From: a candidate division FCPU426 bacterium
GTDB lineage: Bacteria > Oederibacteriota > JAUXIB01
DNA: 35,966 nt
Assembly (NCBI GenBank): GCA_030621225.1
Contig: JAUXIB010000005.1
Span: 1-35,966 of the forward strand
Direction of reading: 5' to 3'
Shown here: in pieces, positions 1 to 8,644 of the stretch
How positions within the stretch are numbered: the first letter of the stretch is position 1
Layout of the letters: every line of letters begins with the position of its first letter
Notes under the pieces: generated by a model
The model's database searches: none
Seen by the model: only the letters and a program-made list of their open reading frames with translations
What the model was told of the DNA's origin: nothing
Made by a program: the position numbers and the translations under genes

Positions 1-168
1 GATCTGTTGAAACGGCTTAATCGCAAGAATGGCGTCACCATCATTTCCGCCACGCACGATCTAAAAATGATCGATGTTTCCGACCGGATCTTCTGGATTC
101 GCGACGGCTGCATAGACCGCGTGGAAACGCGTAAGGACATTAAAATAAAGATCGGCACAGTGGAATGA
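1..168 (+). CDS. ABC transporter ATP-binding protein, C-terminal fragment truncated by window edge
   Basis: Frame 1 open from base 1 to TGA at 166-168: DLLKRLNRKNGVTIISATHDLKMIDVSDRIFWIRDGCIDRVETRK..., with H-loop ATHD typical of LolD/MacB-type ATPases. Confidence 0.75.
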   Translation, partial: DLLKRLNRKNGVTIISATHDLKMIDVSDRIFWIRDGCIDRVETRKDIKIKIGTVE

Positions 169-304
169 GAGTGAGTTCTTTGTGGTTTCGGGTTCGCGGG
201 TTGAATGTTTGAAGGTTAGCTTGAGAGAGTGATGTAAAATAGGTTGTCTTAGTTAAAGGTAGTGGTCAAATATACAAAGAGTGCTAGGATGGCAAAAAAA
301 TATC

Positions 305-335
305 TTGACACATTTCCTTGTGCTTTTGCTATACT
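305..335 (+). promoter_or_regulatory. Candidate sigma70-type promoter (TTGACA - 19 nt - TATACT)
   Basis: TTGACA at 305-310 and TATACT at 330-335, about 80 bp upstream of the 418 ORF. The spacer is longer than optimal. Confidence 0.45.
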
Positions 336-417
336 CGATCCGATGCGATGGAGGGATAGCAGCCTCATATACAGGTTGCTAAACATTTCTTCCGAGTTAA
401 ACCGGGGGTAACGGACA

Positions 418-612
418 ATGGAAAAGCATTATCTTTTAGAAAACTCGCCAGAGTATTATGGTAATTATGTGGCTAAGGAGTCGTTCGAAAGCACGACAGC
501 CATTTGCTTTGGCGAAGATCCGGTAAAAGTACACGAGGAGGCCAAAGCCACAGGCGTAGAAAAACCAGTAGTGTTTTACGTTTGCCATCCCGGCCAAGCT
601 CACCTTTATTAA
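418..612 (+). CDS. Small DUF5678-like protein (64 aa)
   Basis: MEKHYLLENSPEYYGNYVAKESFESTTAICFGEDPVKVHEEAKATGVEKPVVFYVCHPGQ resembles the compact 'Y.gkyVA...g.dp.ev.eeAk..g...P.v..v' pattern. Promoter upstream. Confidence 0.55.
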   Translation: MEKHYLLENSPEYYGNYVAKESFESTTAICFGEDPVKVHEEAKATGVEKPVVFYVCHPGQAHLY

Positions 613-831
613 TGTCGATTCGCAATTCCCCTCTTTTCAACTTGAATAACGTATGTGACGGTGCTTATCTTCCCGACTTTAGTAAACTACTCTCCCGGGT
701 TGCCGATAATACTGCTGGGTGTTTCTGGCTTTCTTGAATTCTTTGAGCTGCAAATAAACTACGTTAGCAGAGTGTTTTCCCTCGTGAGAATACAGACAGC
801 AAGTACACCTTAACAACAAAAATAATAGTGC

Positions 832-3558
832 ATGGTTAAGAAAACGGTAAAGAGGAAAGCGAAAAAAACTGCGCAAAAAAGGACGCCAGGGAAATCCAGG
901 CGTGGCCGACGTCGTCCCAGCGGCCTGGCAGTCTTATTGGCCTTCGCGCGCGGTTTTGGCCGGCGCAACGCTACCTTGTTACGCGTCCTGGGTTTTGCCG
1001 GCGCGTTATTCCTGGGTTGGGTCATAGCTGAGCAGGGCTTGATCAGGAACGGCAGACCCGCGCAAGGGGCGTGGGTCTACGCTTTGGCCTTGGTGATCCT
1101 CTTTTTCTCGCGGCGTAGAGACGTTGCTACGCCGACACGCCGACACGCCGATACCCGGAAGCGGCAGGGGCGTAAGCGGGAACGCAAACTGTGGCCGCGG
1201 CTCGGTCTGGCGGTAGTGATCATGCTGGTAGTCGCTCTTGCTGTATTTATGCGTATCCATCGCTCGGATGAATTCCCGCCTGGTTGTTTTTCTGACGAGG
1301 GATGGAACGGTTTAGAGGCGGTAAGTATAATGGAGGGGAAGGAGTATCCGTTATACATAGAAAGAAACACTCAAAACCCCGCGTTCTTTTTTTACACACT
1401 TGCTCTCTGGTTTAAGATGTTCGGGGTTTCAATTGAGTCGGTGCGTATGGTCTCCGTGGTCTCAGGTGTGTTGACGGTATTGGCCGCCTATTTTTTGCTT
1501 GCCGCTATGTTCGGTCGTACCACGGGAGTGCTGGGGGCTGTATTATTGGCCGGTATGCGCTGGCACGTTAATTTTAGCCGTGTGGGCTTCTTGGGAATTC
1601 AGGCCGTTCTGCTTTCAGTACTGGCGGCGGTATTTTTTATCAGAGCAGTAAAGGGACGCCGCCTGGTTGATTTTATCCTTTGTGGTGTTTTCCTTGGTCT
1701 CAACCTCTATCACTATATAGCCAGTTATTTATTCCTTGTGGTTATCGCCCTCGGCTTATTGCACCTGTTGGTTTTTCAACGGGATTTCTGCCGAGATAAC
1801 TGGCGCAAACTCTGCGTGCTGGCGCTGGCGTTTGTCATCGTGGCCCTGCCGATCACGCTGCACTACTTTAATAATCCCGGTCACTTTATGAGTCGTGCTT
1901 CCTCTACTACCGTGATGCGGGAGGTGCAGGAGAGCGGCAGTATCCAGCCGTTGTTAACGAGTGTCAAAAAACACCTATTGATGTTTAACCTGCACGGCGA
2001 TGGTAACGGCAGGCATAACCTGCCCGGCCAGCCGATGCTTAATTCCTTGATGAGCGCGCTGGCGATATTGGGGCTGGGTCTGGCGTTTTTCCGTCTGAGG
2101 CGTTTAGAATACTTTTTTCCCGTGGCCTGGCTGGGGGTGACTTTGCAGGCCGGCATACTTTCCCTGGCCTGGGAGGCGCCGCAGGCCTACCGCACCATCG
2201 GCAATACGGTGGGGGTGGTCTTGCTTTGCGCGCTCTTTTTTCGGGAATTCCTCGCGGTTTTTGTGCCGCCGGGTTATCAGCCTAGAACAGGGAAAGACCA
2301 GCCGCGAAGCAGGGGGTATTACTATAGCTTAGTCGGTGTGCTGGCGCTGATCAGCCTGGTTTCCGTGCGGTTGGATTACGGTGTATACTTTAATCGTCAG
2401 GCCAAGAACGCGGCCAGTTGGCGGGAGTTCCATACTATGGAAGCTGAGGTGGGGAAAAGACTCAGCCATTTAAAGGGTAAAGAAAAGGTTTTTGTGGCGC
2501 CGCCCTTCTACCGGCATCCGAGCATCCTCTTTCTGGCGCGCGACTTCCAACAGCATAACCGGTTTGATATCAGCAACCTGTCCAATGTGCTGCCGCGTCA
2601 GAAGTGTGCGGCGGGGGCTATCTTTATTTTGGAGGATGTGCACGAGGAACTAAAGGGGATGTTTGATTATTTTTATGATGATTATGATTTTGAGCGGGTA
2701 AATGATCCCTGGGGCAGAACGATGTTTACCGTCTATAGTGTTTCGGGCGAAGAATTGGCCAGGGCGCGGGGGTTGCGTTTAAGAGGTTGGCGCGGGTCGG
2801 ATGGATCGCAGAAACCTGTGCTGGACGAGCTGGTTAAGCGCAGTAGCATTCGTGTGAGCCAATTGCCTGCCGGCGTTACGCGCGTGCGGCTAACGGGGAG
2901 TTTCTATTTGTCTCGCCCGGGAACTGTTGGCTTTAAGTTGGCCGGTGGGGAAGGAAGCTTGCTGATAGATGGCAAGGATCTGGGCGGGACGAGTGGCGGA
3001 GAAAAGAGCATTTCCCTTTACCAGGGGTTTCATTCCTTGCGTTTGGATGCTGTGCTGACGTCGCGCGGGGCACTGAATCTGCATTGGCGTCAACCCGGGC
3101 GTAGTGGCTGGAGCCTGATGGACGAGAGCCACCTTTGCCGGCAGGAGGGAGTGCACGGTCTGCGGGCTGAGTATTACCGCAATGTAAAGTGGAGCGGCGC
3201 TCCAGCGCTAAAGCAGATCGACCCAACGATCCTTTTTCGCTGGCACATAGACCCGTTACCGGAACGTTTCAGTTGCCGTTGGCGGGGAAAACTGGTCGCG
3301 CCAGAGAGCGGTGAGTATTTGCTGAGAACCCGTTCCAACGATCATTGCTGGCTGAAGATAGATGGCCGTCAGGTGTTGAAGTTTGACGAGGGTGTGGAAG
3401 GCACGGTGACACGGACGGTTCGGTTGGCTAAAGGAAACCACGATATAGAGTTAAAATACATTGAGTATGGCGGGCTTTCCTTGATGGAGTTATGGTGGCA
3501 GCGGCCGGGTAAGCATGAGTTGGAGATAGTGCCGATGCGGTATCTGGTGCCTCGATAA
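832..3558 (+). CDS. Multi-pass membrane glycosyltransferase (GT39/PMT-like, ArnT-like) with C-terminal PA14-like domain(s)
   Basis: 908 aa. Basic N-terminus, many TM segments, motif FPPGCFSDEGWNGLEA...NPAFFFYTLALWFKMFG. C-terminal GLRAEYYRNVKWSGAPALKQIDPTILFRWHIDPLPERFSCRWRGKLVAPESGEYLLRTRSNDHCWLKIDGRQV is PA14-like. Confidence 0.8.
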   Translation: MVKKTVKRKAKKTAQKRTPGKSRRGRRRPSGLAVLLAFARGFGRRNATLLRVLGFAGALFLGWVIAEQGLIRNGRPAQGAWVYALALVILFFSRRRDVATPTRRHADTRKRQGRKRERKLWPRLGLAVVIMLVVALAVFMRIHRSDEFPPGCFSDEGWNGLEAVSIMEGKEYPLYIERNTQNPAFFFYTLALWFKMFGVSIESVRMVSVVSGVLTVLAAYFLLAAMFGRTTGVLGAVLLAGMRWHVNFSRVGFLGIQAVLLSVLAAVFFIRAVKGRRLVDFILCGVFLGLNLYHYIASYLFLVVIALGLLHLLVFQRDFCRDNWRKLCVLALAFVIVALPITLHYFNNPGHFMSRASSTTVMREVQESGSIQPLLTSVKKHLLMFNLHGDGNGRHNLPGQPMLNSLMSALAILGLGLAFFRLRRLEYFFPVAWLGVTLQAGILSLAWEAPQAYRTIGNTVGVVLLCALFFREFLAVFVPPGYQPRTGKDQPRSRGYYYSLVGVLALISLVSVRLDYGVYFNRQAKNAASWREFHTMEAEVGKRLSHLKGKEKVFVAPPFYRHPSILFLARDFQQHNRFDISNLSNVLPRQKCAAGAIFILEDVHEELKGMFDYFYDDYDFERVNDPWGRTMFTVYSVSGEELARARGLRLRGWRGSDGSQKPVLDELVKRSSIRVSQLPAGVTRVRLTGSFYLSRPGTVGFKLAGGEGSLLIDGKDLGGTSGGEKSISLYQGFHSLRLDAVLTSRGALNLHWRQPGRSGWSLMDESHLCRQEGVHGLRAEYYRNVKWSGAPALKQIDPTILFRWHIDPLPERFSCRWRGKLVAPESGEYLLRTRSNDHCWLKIDGRQVLKFDEGVEGTVTRTVRLAKGNHDIELKYIEYGGLSLMELWWQRPGKHELEIVPMRYLVPR

Positions 3559-3570
3559 AGTGTACAGTAA

Positions 3571-3598
3571 ACAGGATACCGGATACAGGACACCGGGG
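3571..3598 (+). repeat. Heptad tract, ACCGGAT family
   Basis: ACAGGAT ACCGGAT ACAGGAC ACCGGGG, 12 nt after the GT39 stop. Confidence 0.9.
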
Positions 3599-3699
3599 GC
3601 TTAACCTGGGAATGCATCCTACTCCGCGCTACACGCTACGTAGGACAAGCGCTGTACGATACGTGGTTAGCAAACGGGGAACGGCTACGAACGTTGTAG

Positions 3700-3719
3700 G
3701 GGCGGTTTGTGAACCGCCC
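3700..3719. repeat. Hairpin GGGCGGTT-TGTG-AACCGCCC
   Basis: Perfect 8-bp stem; shares the TTGTAGGGGCGG..CCGCCCA frame with 24750-24769. Confidence 0.9.
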
Positions 3720-3745
3720 ACGAGATATGGAAATGAGCAGAGGTA

Positions 3746-3774
3746 TTGACAAATGAAGGAATATGGTGTATAGT
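3746..3774 (+). promoter_or_regulatory. Strong sigma70-type promoter
   Basis: TTGACA (3746-3751), 17-nt spacer, TATAGT (3769-3774), followed by an AAGGAG Shine-Dalgarno before ATG 3814. Confidence 0.75.
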
Positions 3775-3813
3775 TCCACTTGTCAGTGTTGATACTGAAA
3801 AGGAGTTCCTGTT

Positions 3814-4761
3814 ATGAAAAAAACGATATCTGTTTTAGCTATAGTGGGGTTGCTATGCGTATCTGCCGGCGCGTTGCATGCTGATGAATATGCCGGAGAG
3901 ATGTTGTCTGTTGGGGTGGGTGCCAGGGCGATGGCGATGGGGGGAGCGTTTGTGGCGGTGGCCAATGACGCCACGGCTGCCTACTGGAACCCGGCCGGGC
4001 TTTCCTTTATCCGTAATATAGAATTGTCTACTATTCACCGTGGCGAGGGCACGTATGAGCTTACCGGGGTCGGCTACGATTTTTTTAATTGCGCTGTCAA
4101 CCTGGGCAAAAGCGGCGCCTGGGCCGCCTCCTATGTTATGCATTCGGTTGGCGGGATCGACCATACTATTCCTAACCCCGACGCCTCGGACCCGGTGCCA
4201 TACCTTGTCCTGGGACAATTTAGTGCCAGGGATAACGCCGTTATTCTTTCCACCGGGCATAAGGTGGCGAAACATGTCGCGGTCGGCGGCAGTTTGAAAT
4301 ATCTCTGGACTAAGATCTTCGATGCCAAGGCTACCGGGTTCAGTATGGATGTCGGGGTGCTGATGAAGCCCTGGAAGAAGTTTACTCTTGGTATGAATGT
4401 GCAGGATCTGGGCGGCTCTGTAAGTTGGAGCGGCACCCGAACCAACCCGAAGGAGACCATTCCCATCAACGTCAAGCTGGGGATGGCCTTTGCTCAGCGG
4501 CAGGATAAGCACCTGGTGGGATTGAGCTTTGATGTAGACACAAAGTATAGTCCGATTTTGCATTATGGGGCGGAATACTGGTATGCTGATTTGATAGCAT
4601 TGCGCGTCGGGTTGGTTGACCGCGGCCCCTCTTTCAAGATTGAGGACAAGGACACTTCGATCGGCGGCGGTGTCCGGCTCTATCTTATTACTGTTGATTA
4701 CGCCTTCGTGGATTATGAACTGGTAGATGCGCACTATATTTCCGTTATCGCCCGCTTCTAA
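3814..4761 (+). CDS. PorV/PorQ-like outer-membrane beta-barrel protein
   Basis: Signal peptide then YAGEMLSVGVGARAMAMGGAFVAVANDATAAYWNPAGLSFI, the hallmark N-terminus of PorV/PorQ-like (UPF0164) proteins. Ends in an aromatic residue (VIARF). Confidence 0.85.
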   Translation: MKKTISVLAIVGLLCVSAGALHADEYAGEMLSVGVGARAMAMGGAFVAVANDATAAYWNPAGLSFIRNIELSTIHRGEGTYELTGVGYDFFNCAVNLGKSGAWAASYVMHSVGGIDHTIPNPDASDPVPYLVLGQFSARDNAVILSTGHKVAKHVAVGGSLKYLWTKIFDAKATGFSMDVGVLMKPWKKFTLGMNVQDLGGSVSWSGTRTNPKETIPINVKLGMAFAQRQDKHLVGLSFDVDTKYSPILHYGAEYWYADLIALRVGLVDRGPSFKIEDKDTSIGGGVRLYLITVDYAFVDYELVDAHYISVIARF

Positions 4762-4860
4762 TTAGTCCCAATATCTTGTAGTTGCCATTTCAACAGACAC
4801 TACCTTCTGTATCTTCATGCCTTTCACGGGAGAAAATAAGCTGAAGCCGTGAAGCGCCGA

Positions 4861-4889
4861 TTGACAAAAGCAAGTTAATAGTATATAAT
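4861..4889 (+). promoter_or_regulatory. Consensus sigma70-type promoter
   Basis: TTGACA (4861-4866), 17-nt spacer, TATAAT (4884-4889). Implies a leader of about 150 nt before ATG 5044. Confidence 0.8.
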
Positions 4890-5043
4890 ACTCGATGTAG
4901 TCGGTTAATAAACCTTCTCGGACTGTAGTATATGTGCATCCGTAGAATAAAAATCCCCCGGCTGAAGCTTGGGGTATTGCGCCGGTGGAATAAAGTTTTG
5001 CCGTCAATTGCCGATGAGTAATATAGTTTCATAATATCGAACA

Positions 5044-7314
5044 ATGAGCCGATCAGCATACTTGTCAGCCGTTTTTCTTGTGTTGTTAATATCACAACCG
5101 TCCTACGGGGTTGAGACTCCTTACCGGCCGGGGGCGGATACTGATAAGCTTAGAGAACTTTCCCGCCTTCTTTACAGCAATGCGTTGGGAGGGCATGTTC
5201 TGCAGCCGAAAGGCGCGGGTGACCATCAAGCCGTCTACATCGATTTTGGCAGTACGGCCGGGGTAAAACTTGGCGATGAGTTTGTTGTTTTCGGTGAGAA
5301 ACGGAAAGTTGTGGCAATAGTCAAAGTAGTATCCCTCCAGCATTACATGTCCGTGGTTGTCCCTATCCAGGGTGAGGTAAAGGGTGGGGAGATCGTCAAG
5401 TATTTAAAAAACAAATCGGGATTGCGCACGAAGGCCGCGGCACATTCTCCGACGGTGCCGAAATATTTATTGGATGCGGAAAAAAAGAAACGCAGGGAAG
5501 TAGCTACTGCCGCTGAACGGCCGCAGGTAGGCGGTGCATCCACGGGGTTAGCTGGGAGGATGGGTGTTCCCGGCGGTATTGGTGCGTTGCCAGGTTTGCC
5601 GGGGTTACCCGGTGCGGCTGGCGGTGGAGCACTTGGATTGCCGGGGTTGCCCGGAATGGCCGGTGGTGGAACGCCCGGATTACCGGGGTTACCTGGTGCG
5701 GCCGGTGGTGGAGCGCCCGGATTACCGGGGTTGCCCGGTGCGGCCGCTGGTGGAGCGCCCGGATTACCGGGGTTACCCGGCGCGGCCGGTGGTGGAGTGC
5801 CCGGATTACCGGGGTTGCCCGGTGCGACCGCTGGTGGAGCGCCCGGATTACCGGGGTTACCCGGTGCGGCTGGTGGTGGAGCGCCTGGATTACCGGGGTT
5901 ACCCAGTGCGGCCGGTGGTGGAGCGCCTGGATTACCAGGTTTGCCCGGGGCACCTAGTGGCGGGACAGCCGGATTGCCTGGGATGCCTGGGATGCCTGGA
6001 GCCGCAGACACGAGTGGTTTGCCCGATGTTCCCATGGCTGGCGGTGGCTTGCCGGCTATGCCTGGAGCCGCAGGCGCGAGTGGTTTGCCCGATGTTCCTA
6101 TGGCTGGCGGCGGCTTGCCGACTATGCCTGGAGATATGGCGGGGGGGGGGCTGCCTGCTTTGTCCGGTGATCCGACCGGTGGCGGTTTGCCGGATTTACC
6201 GGATGAAATGGCCGAGGGTGGGTTACCTAGTCTGCCGGGAGAATCAACGGACGGTTTTCCCTCTTTCGATGTAGGGATGGATGAGATGCCGGAAGAGATG
6301 GCGGGTGGCGGCATGGGTGATCTGTTTGATATGGGTGAATTACCCGATTACGGAGAGGGTGGCGGCGATTGGGATATATCTGCTCCGACCGCGGCGGCGG
6401 GTGGGGGAGGATTTGCTGACTTGCCTTCTCTGGGGGAAGGCGGAATCGATGAAGAATTTGCTGATTTGCCTCCTTTGAGCGGGACTACCGGCGGCGGAGA
6501 TTTTTCTGAATGGTCTTCACCGGGCGGCGACATGAGTGAGATGCCAGAGATGACCGGTGGTCTGGGTGAGTTGTCCGATGTGGGGGGGGGAGTAGGCGAT
6601 TGGGAACTGCCTGATTTAAGCGATGAAAGTGCTCCGGAATTACCCTCGCTGGGTGAGGACGAGGAGATGGCGAGAGTGTTCTCGTTGGCGGACGAAGGAG
6701 CTGCGGGATTATCGGCTCTGGACGATTTTGAAGCCGGCGGCATGGGCGAGATGGATGAGATGGATGTGAGTGGTATAGAGGCTTTGGCGGACCTGCCTGA
6801 TATGGAAGAGGCGATAGGTGAAGTCGCGCTGGAAGACCCGGGATTGGATGATGAACTATATGCTAACTTGCCCAACTTGCCCGATGAAGCAGAAGAACTG
6901 GATGGTAAGCTGCCTGCGTTGGCAGGGGCATTGGCTGTGGAGAGCATGCCTGAGCTTGTTGCACTCAGCGACGTGGAGGGCCGGCTGCCGGAGGAATACG
7001 TTATAGAAAGCGCCGGTGAGGACGTTTACTCCCAGCGGGAAAAGGATTTGCCCATGCTTAAGCAGGACAGAAAGGTTTTTGTCCGCAAGCAGCGCGAGCA
7101 GGAGGCTAAGGAAAAAGAGTTGGCCAAGCTTGCTGCAAAGAAGAAGTCCCGGGAGAAGAAAACGACGAACAAGAGTGTGAAGAAGAAAAAAGACAAGCGG
7201 GGACTGGGTGAGACGGTTGCCAGCGGCGATAGTTTGCGGGTGCGGGGCGGCACGGCCGGAGCGCCGGTTATCAGTGCTATTTTGGATGCCCTGTTCGATG
7301 AAGCGGAAGAATGA
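5044..7314 (+). CDS. Secreted collagen-like repeat protein with acidic and Lys-rich low-complexity regions
   Basis: Signal peptide, a small beta domain (AVYIDFGSTAGVKLGDEFVVFG...), repeated GLPGLPGAAGGGAP units, a long acidic G/D/E/M/P region, a Lys-rich block (KKKSREKKTTNKSVKKKKDKRG), then a short tail. Confidence 0.85.
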   Translation: MSRSAYLSAVFLVLLISQPSYGVETPYRPGADTDKLRELSRLLYSNALGGHVLQPKGAGDHQAVYIDFGSTAGVKLGDEFVVFGEKRKVVAIVKVVSLQHYMSVVVPIQGEVKGGEIVKYLKNKSGLRTKAAAHSPTVPKYLLDAEKKKRREVATAAERPQVGGASTGLAGRMGVPGGIGALPGLPGLPGAAGGGALGLPGLPGMAGGGTPGLPGLPGAAGGGAPGLPGLPGAAAGGAPGLPGLPGAAGGGVPGLPGLPGATAGGAPGLPGLPGAAGGGAPGLPGLPSAAGGGAPGLPGLPGAPSGGTAGLPGMPGMPGAADTSGLPDVPMAGGGLPAMPGAAGASGLPDVPMAGGGLPTMPGDMAGGGLPALSGDPTGGGLPDLPDEMAEGGLPSLPGESTDGFPSFDVGMDEMPEEMAGGGMGDLFDMGELPDYGEGGGDWDISAPTAAAGGGGFADLPSLGEGGIDEEFADLPPLSGTTGGGDFSEWSSPGGDMSEMPEMTGGLGELSDVGGGVGDWELPDLSDESAPELPSLGEDEEMARVFSLADEGAAGLSALDDFEAGGMGEMDEMDVSGIEALADLPDMEEAIGEVALEDPGLDDELYANLPNLPDEAEELDGKLPALAGALAVESMPELVALSDVEGRLPEEYVIESAGEDVYSQREKDLPMLKQDRKVFVRKQREQEAKEKELAKLAAKKKSREKKTTNKSVKKKKDKRGLGETVASGDSLRVRGGTAGAPVISAILDALFDEAEE
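5600..5995 (+). repeat. In-frame tandem repeat with 42-nt (14-aa) unit, GLPGLPGAAGGGAP
   Basis: Repeated 'GGATTACCGGGGTTRCCCGGTGCGGCCGGTGGTGGAGCGCCC' units with point variation. Confidence 0.9.
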
Positions 7315-7398
7315 TCATGTATCCGTTTTTTTATTAACGGTTATATGTTATAATTATCCGCTGGTGGGTGTCTGGGGGAGGAGCGAGAGAGAAAAAGC

Positions 7399-8433
7399 AT
7401 GAATATTGGAGACAAGAAGCGATGTTTTATTTTTGCCCTTATCTTCCTGTTTCTCGCAGCACCGGCAGGAGCGGTGGTTAAGGTCAGTGGATCGCTGAGT
7501 GAGGATGCTATCTGGACGAAGGAAGCTGGGCCTTACCTTGTGCAGGGTGATTTAGTGGTCGAGAAGGGCGTTACGCTGACCATTGAACCGGGGACGGTCG
7601 TTTATGTTTGGTCCACTGCGGGGGGCAAGAAGAGTCCGCATTCCACTCTTAATACTGACATTATCGTTCGAGGTACGTTGACGGCACGAGGTACTGCCAC
7701 CCAGCCGATATATTTTACTCCTGCCAAAAAAGGAGCGAGTTGGGGTGGTATTTGTTTTTGGGGGGGCAATGACCAGAGCAGTATGGAGTTTTGCTGGGTT
7801 GCTTATGGCAGTATCTACTGTGACAATGCTTCCCCTTATCTTGTTTCCTGCGGTCTGACCAAATGCCAGTTTGCGCTGATGATATATGGATCTTCCAAAC
7901 CGAGCGTGAGCAAGACCAGATTTATCGGCAATCGTAGCGGCATCTACTTGAGCCACAAGAAAGCCTCCCTTTCCTTGACTAACAGCGAATTGCGCGGCAA
8001 CGGTTATGGCATAGTATTGCGCGAATTTAAATCGTTGGAAGTAAGATCAAACCGTATTCACAACAATCAAATGAGTGTGGTCAATATGACCCAGCGCGAC
8101 GTTGACCTTTCCGGCAATTGGTGGGGCAGTAAAGATGAGTATGAGATAGCTAAGGTTATCCACGACGTCAATGATGATCCTAAACTGGGCAGGCTGCATT
8201 ATTTGCCGCTCTTTGGCCAGAGCGAGGCGGAGGCCGCGGCGATCACCTCCATGCGTGAGAGCGATGCGGAAAAGAAGCTGGACATGAAGATCGACGATTG
8301 GGAGTATTCTGTGCCTACTGCAGGAAGAGCGTTGTTTGCGGACGCGGAGGTTGGTGGAAAACGGCAGGGTTGGAAGATCGGTGTTGTCATTATCAGCGGC
8401 GGCGCGGCGGCGGCGTTGCTGTTGTTGTTGTAG
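7399..8433 (+). CDS. Right-handed beta-helix (NosD-like) protein with C-terminal TM helix
   Basis: Signal peptide; VVKVSGSLSEDAIWTKEAGPYLVQGDLVVEKGVTLTIEPGTVVYV; parallel beta-helix style repeats; C-terminal WKIGVVIISGGAAAALLLLL. Confidence 0.75.
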   Translation: MNIGDKKRCFIFALIFLFLAAPAGAVVKVSGSLSEDAIWTKEAGPYLVQGDLVVEKGVTLTIEPGTVVYVWSTAGGKKSPHSTLNTDIIVRGTLTARGTATQPIYFTPAKKGASWGGICFWGGNDQSSMEFCWVAYGSIYCDNASPYLVSCGLTKCQFALMIYGSSKPSVSKTRFIGNRSGIYLSHKKASLSLTNSELRGNGYGIVLREFKSLEVRSNRIHNNQMSVVNMTQRDVDLSGNWWGSKDEYEIAKVIHDVNDDPKLGRLHYLPLFGQSEAEAAAITSMRESDAEKKLDMKIDDWEYSVPTAGRALFADAEVGGKRQGWKIGVVIISGGAAAALLLLL

Positions 8434-8446
8434 ACTGTTTGGGATT

Positions 8447-8480
8447 CGTAGCTCGTAGTTCGTAGCTAGTAGCTCGGGGC
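8447..8480 (+). repeat. Heptad tract, CGTAGCT family
   Basis: CGTAGCT CGTAGTT CGTAGCT AGTAGCT CGGGGCA, 7-nt period, 13 nt after stop codon. Confidence 0.9.
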
Positions 8481-8502
8481 ATCCTACTGCATACCTATTG
8501 AG

Positions 8503-8537
8503 AATTCATAACTCATAATTCATAATTCAGAATTACT
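8503..8537 (-). repeat. Heptad tract, AATTATG family in reverse orientation
   Basis: AATTCAT AACTCAT AATTCAT AATTCAG AATTACT; the reverse complement reads AATTCTG AATTATG AATTATG AGTTATG. Confidence 0.9.
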
Positions 8538-8644
8538 TATCTGTTTCCCTATATACTACCTACTGCTGTTCTTCCTCCTTGCGCCGATAGCTTGCCTGGT
8601 GCTACAATGGACTAGTTTACCCTTATCAATTGGCAAGCAGAGCC

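Noticed and set aside
3853-4734. 293-aa antisense ORF opposite the PorV/PorQ-like gene
   Set aside because: The sense ORF has signal peptide, promoter, SD and family signature; the antisense translation has no recognisable domain and reflects GC-rich codon bias.
4885-5043. Riboswitch in the ~150-nt leader of the collagen-like gene
   Set aside because: A small CCCC/GGGG stem (near 4955-4976) exists, but no known riboswitch consensus could be matched by eye; insufficient to claim.
5600-5995. Link between the 42-nt (6 x 7) coding repeat and the intergenic heptads
   Set aside because: 42 is simply 14 codons, and the unit shows no internal 7-nt similarity, so the numerical match is probably coincidence.
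5343-6314. 323-aa Pro-rich antisense ORF and 236-aa +frame ORF (5564-6274) across the GLPGLPG repeat
   Set aside because: Both are by-products of the 42-nt repeat, which stays open in several frames; no independent start or family signal.
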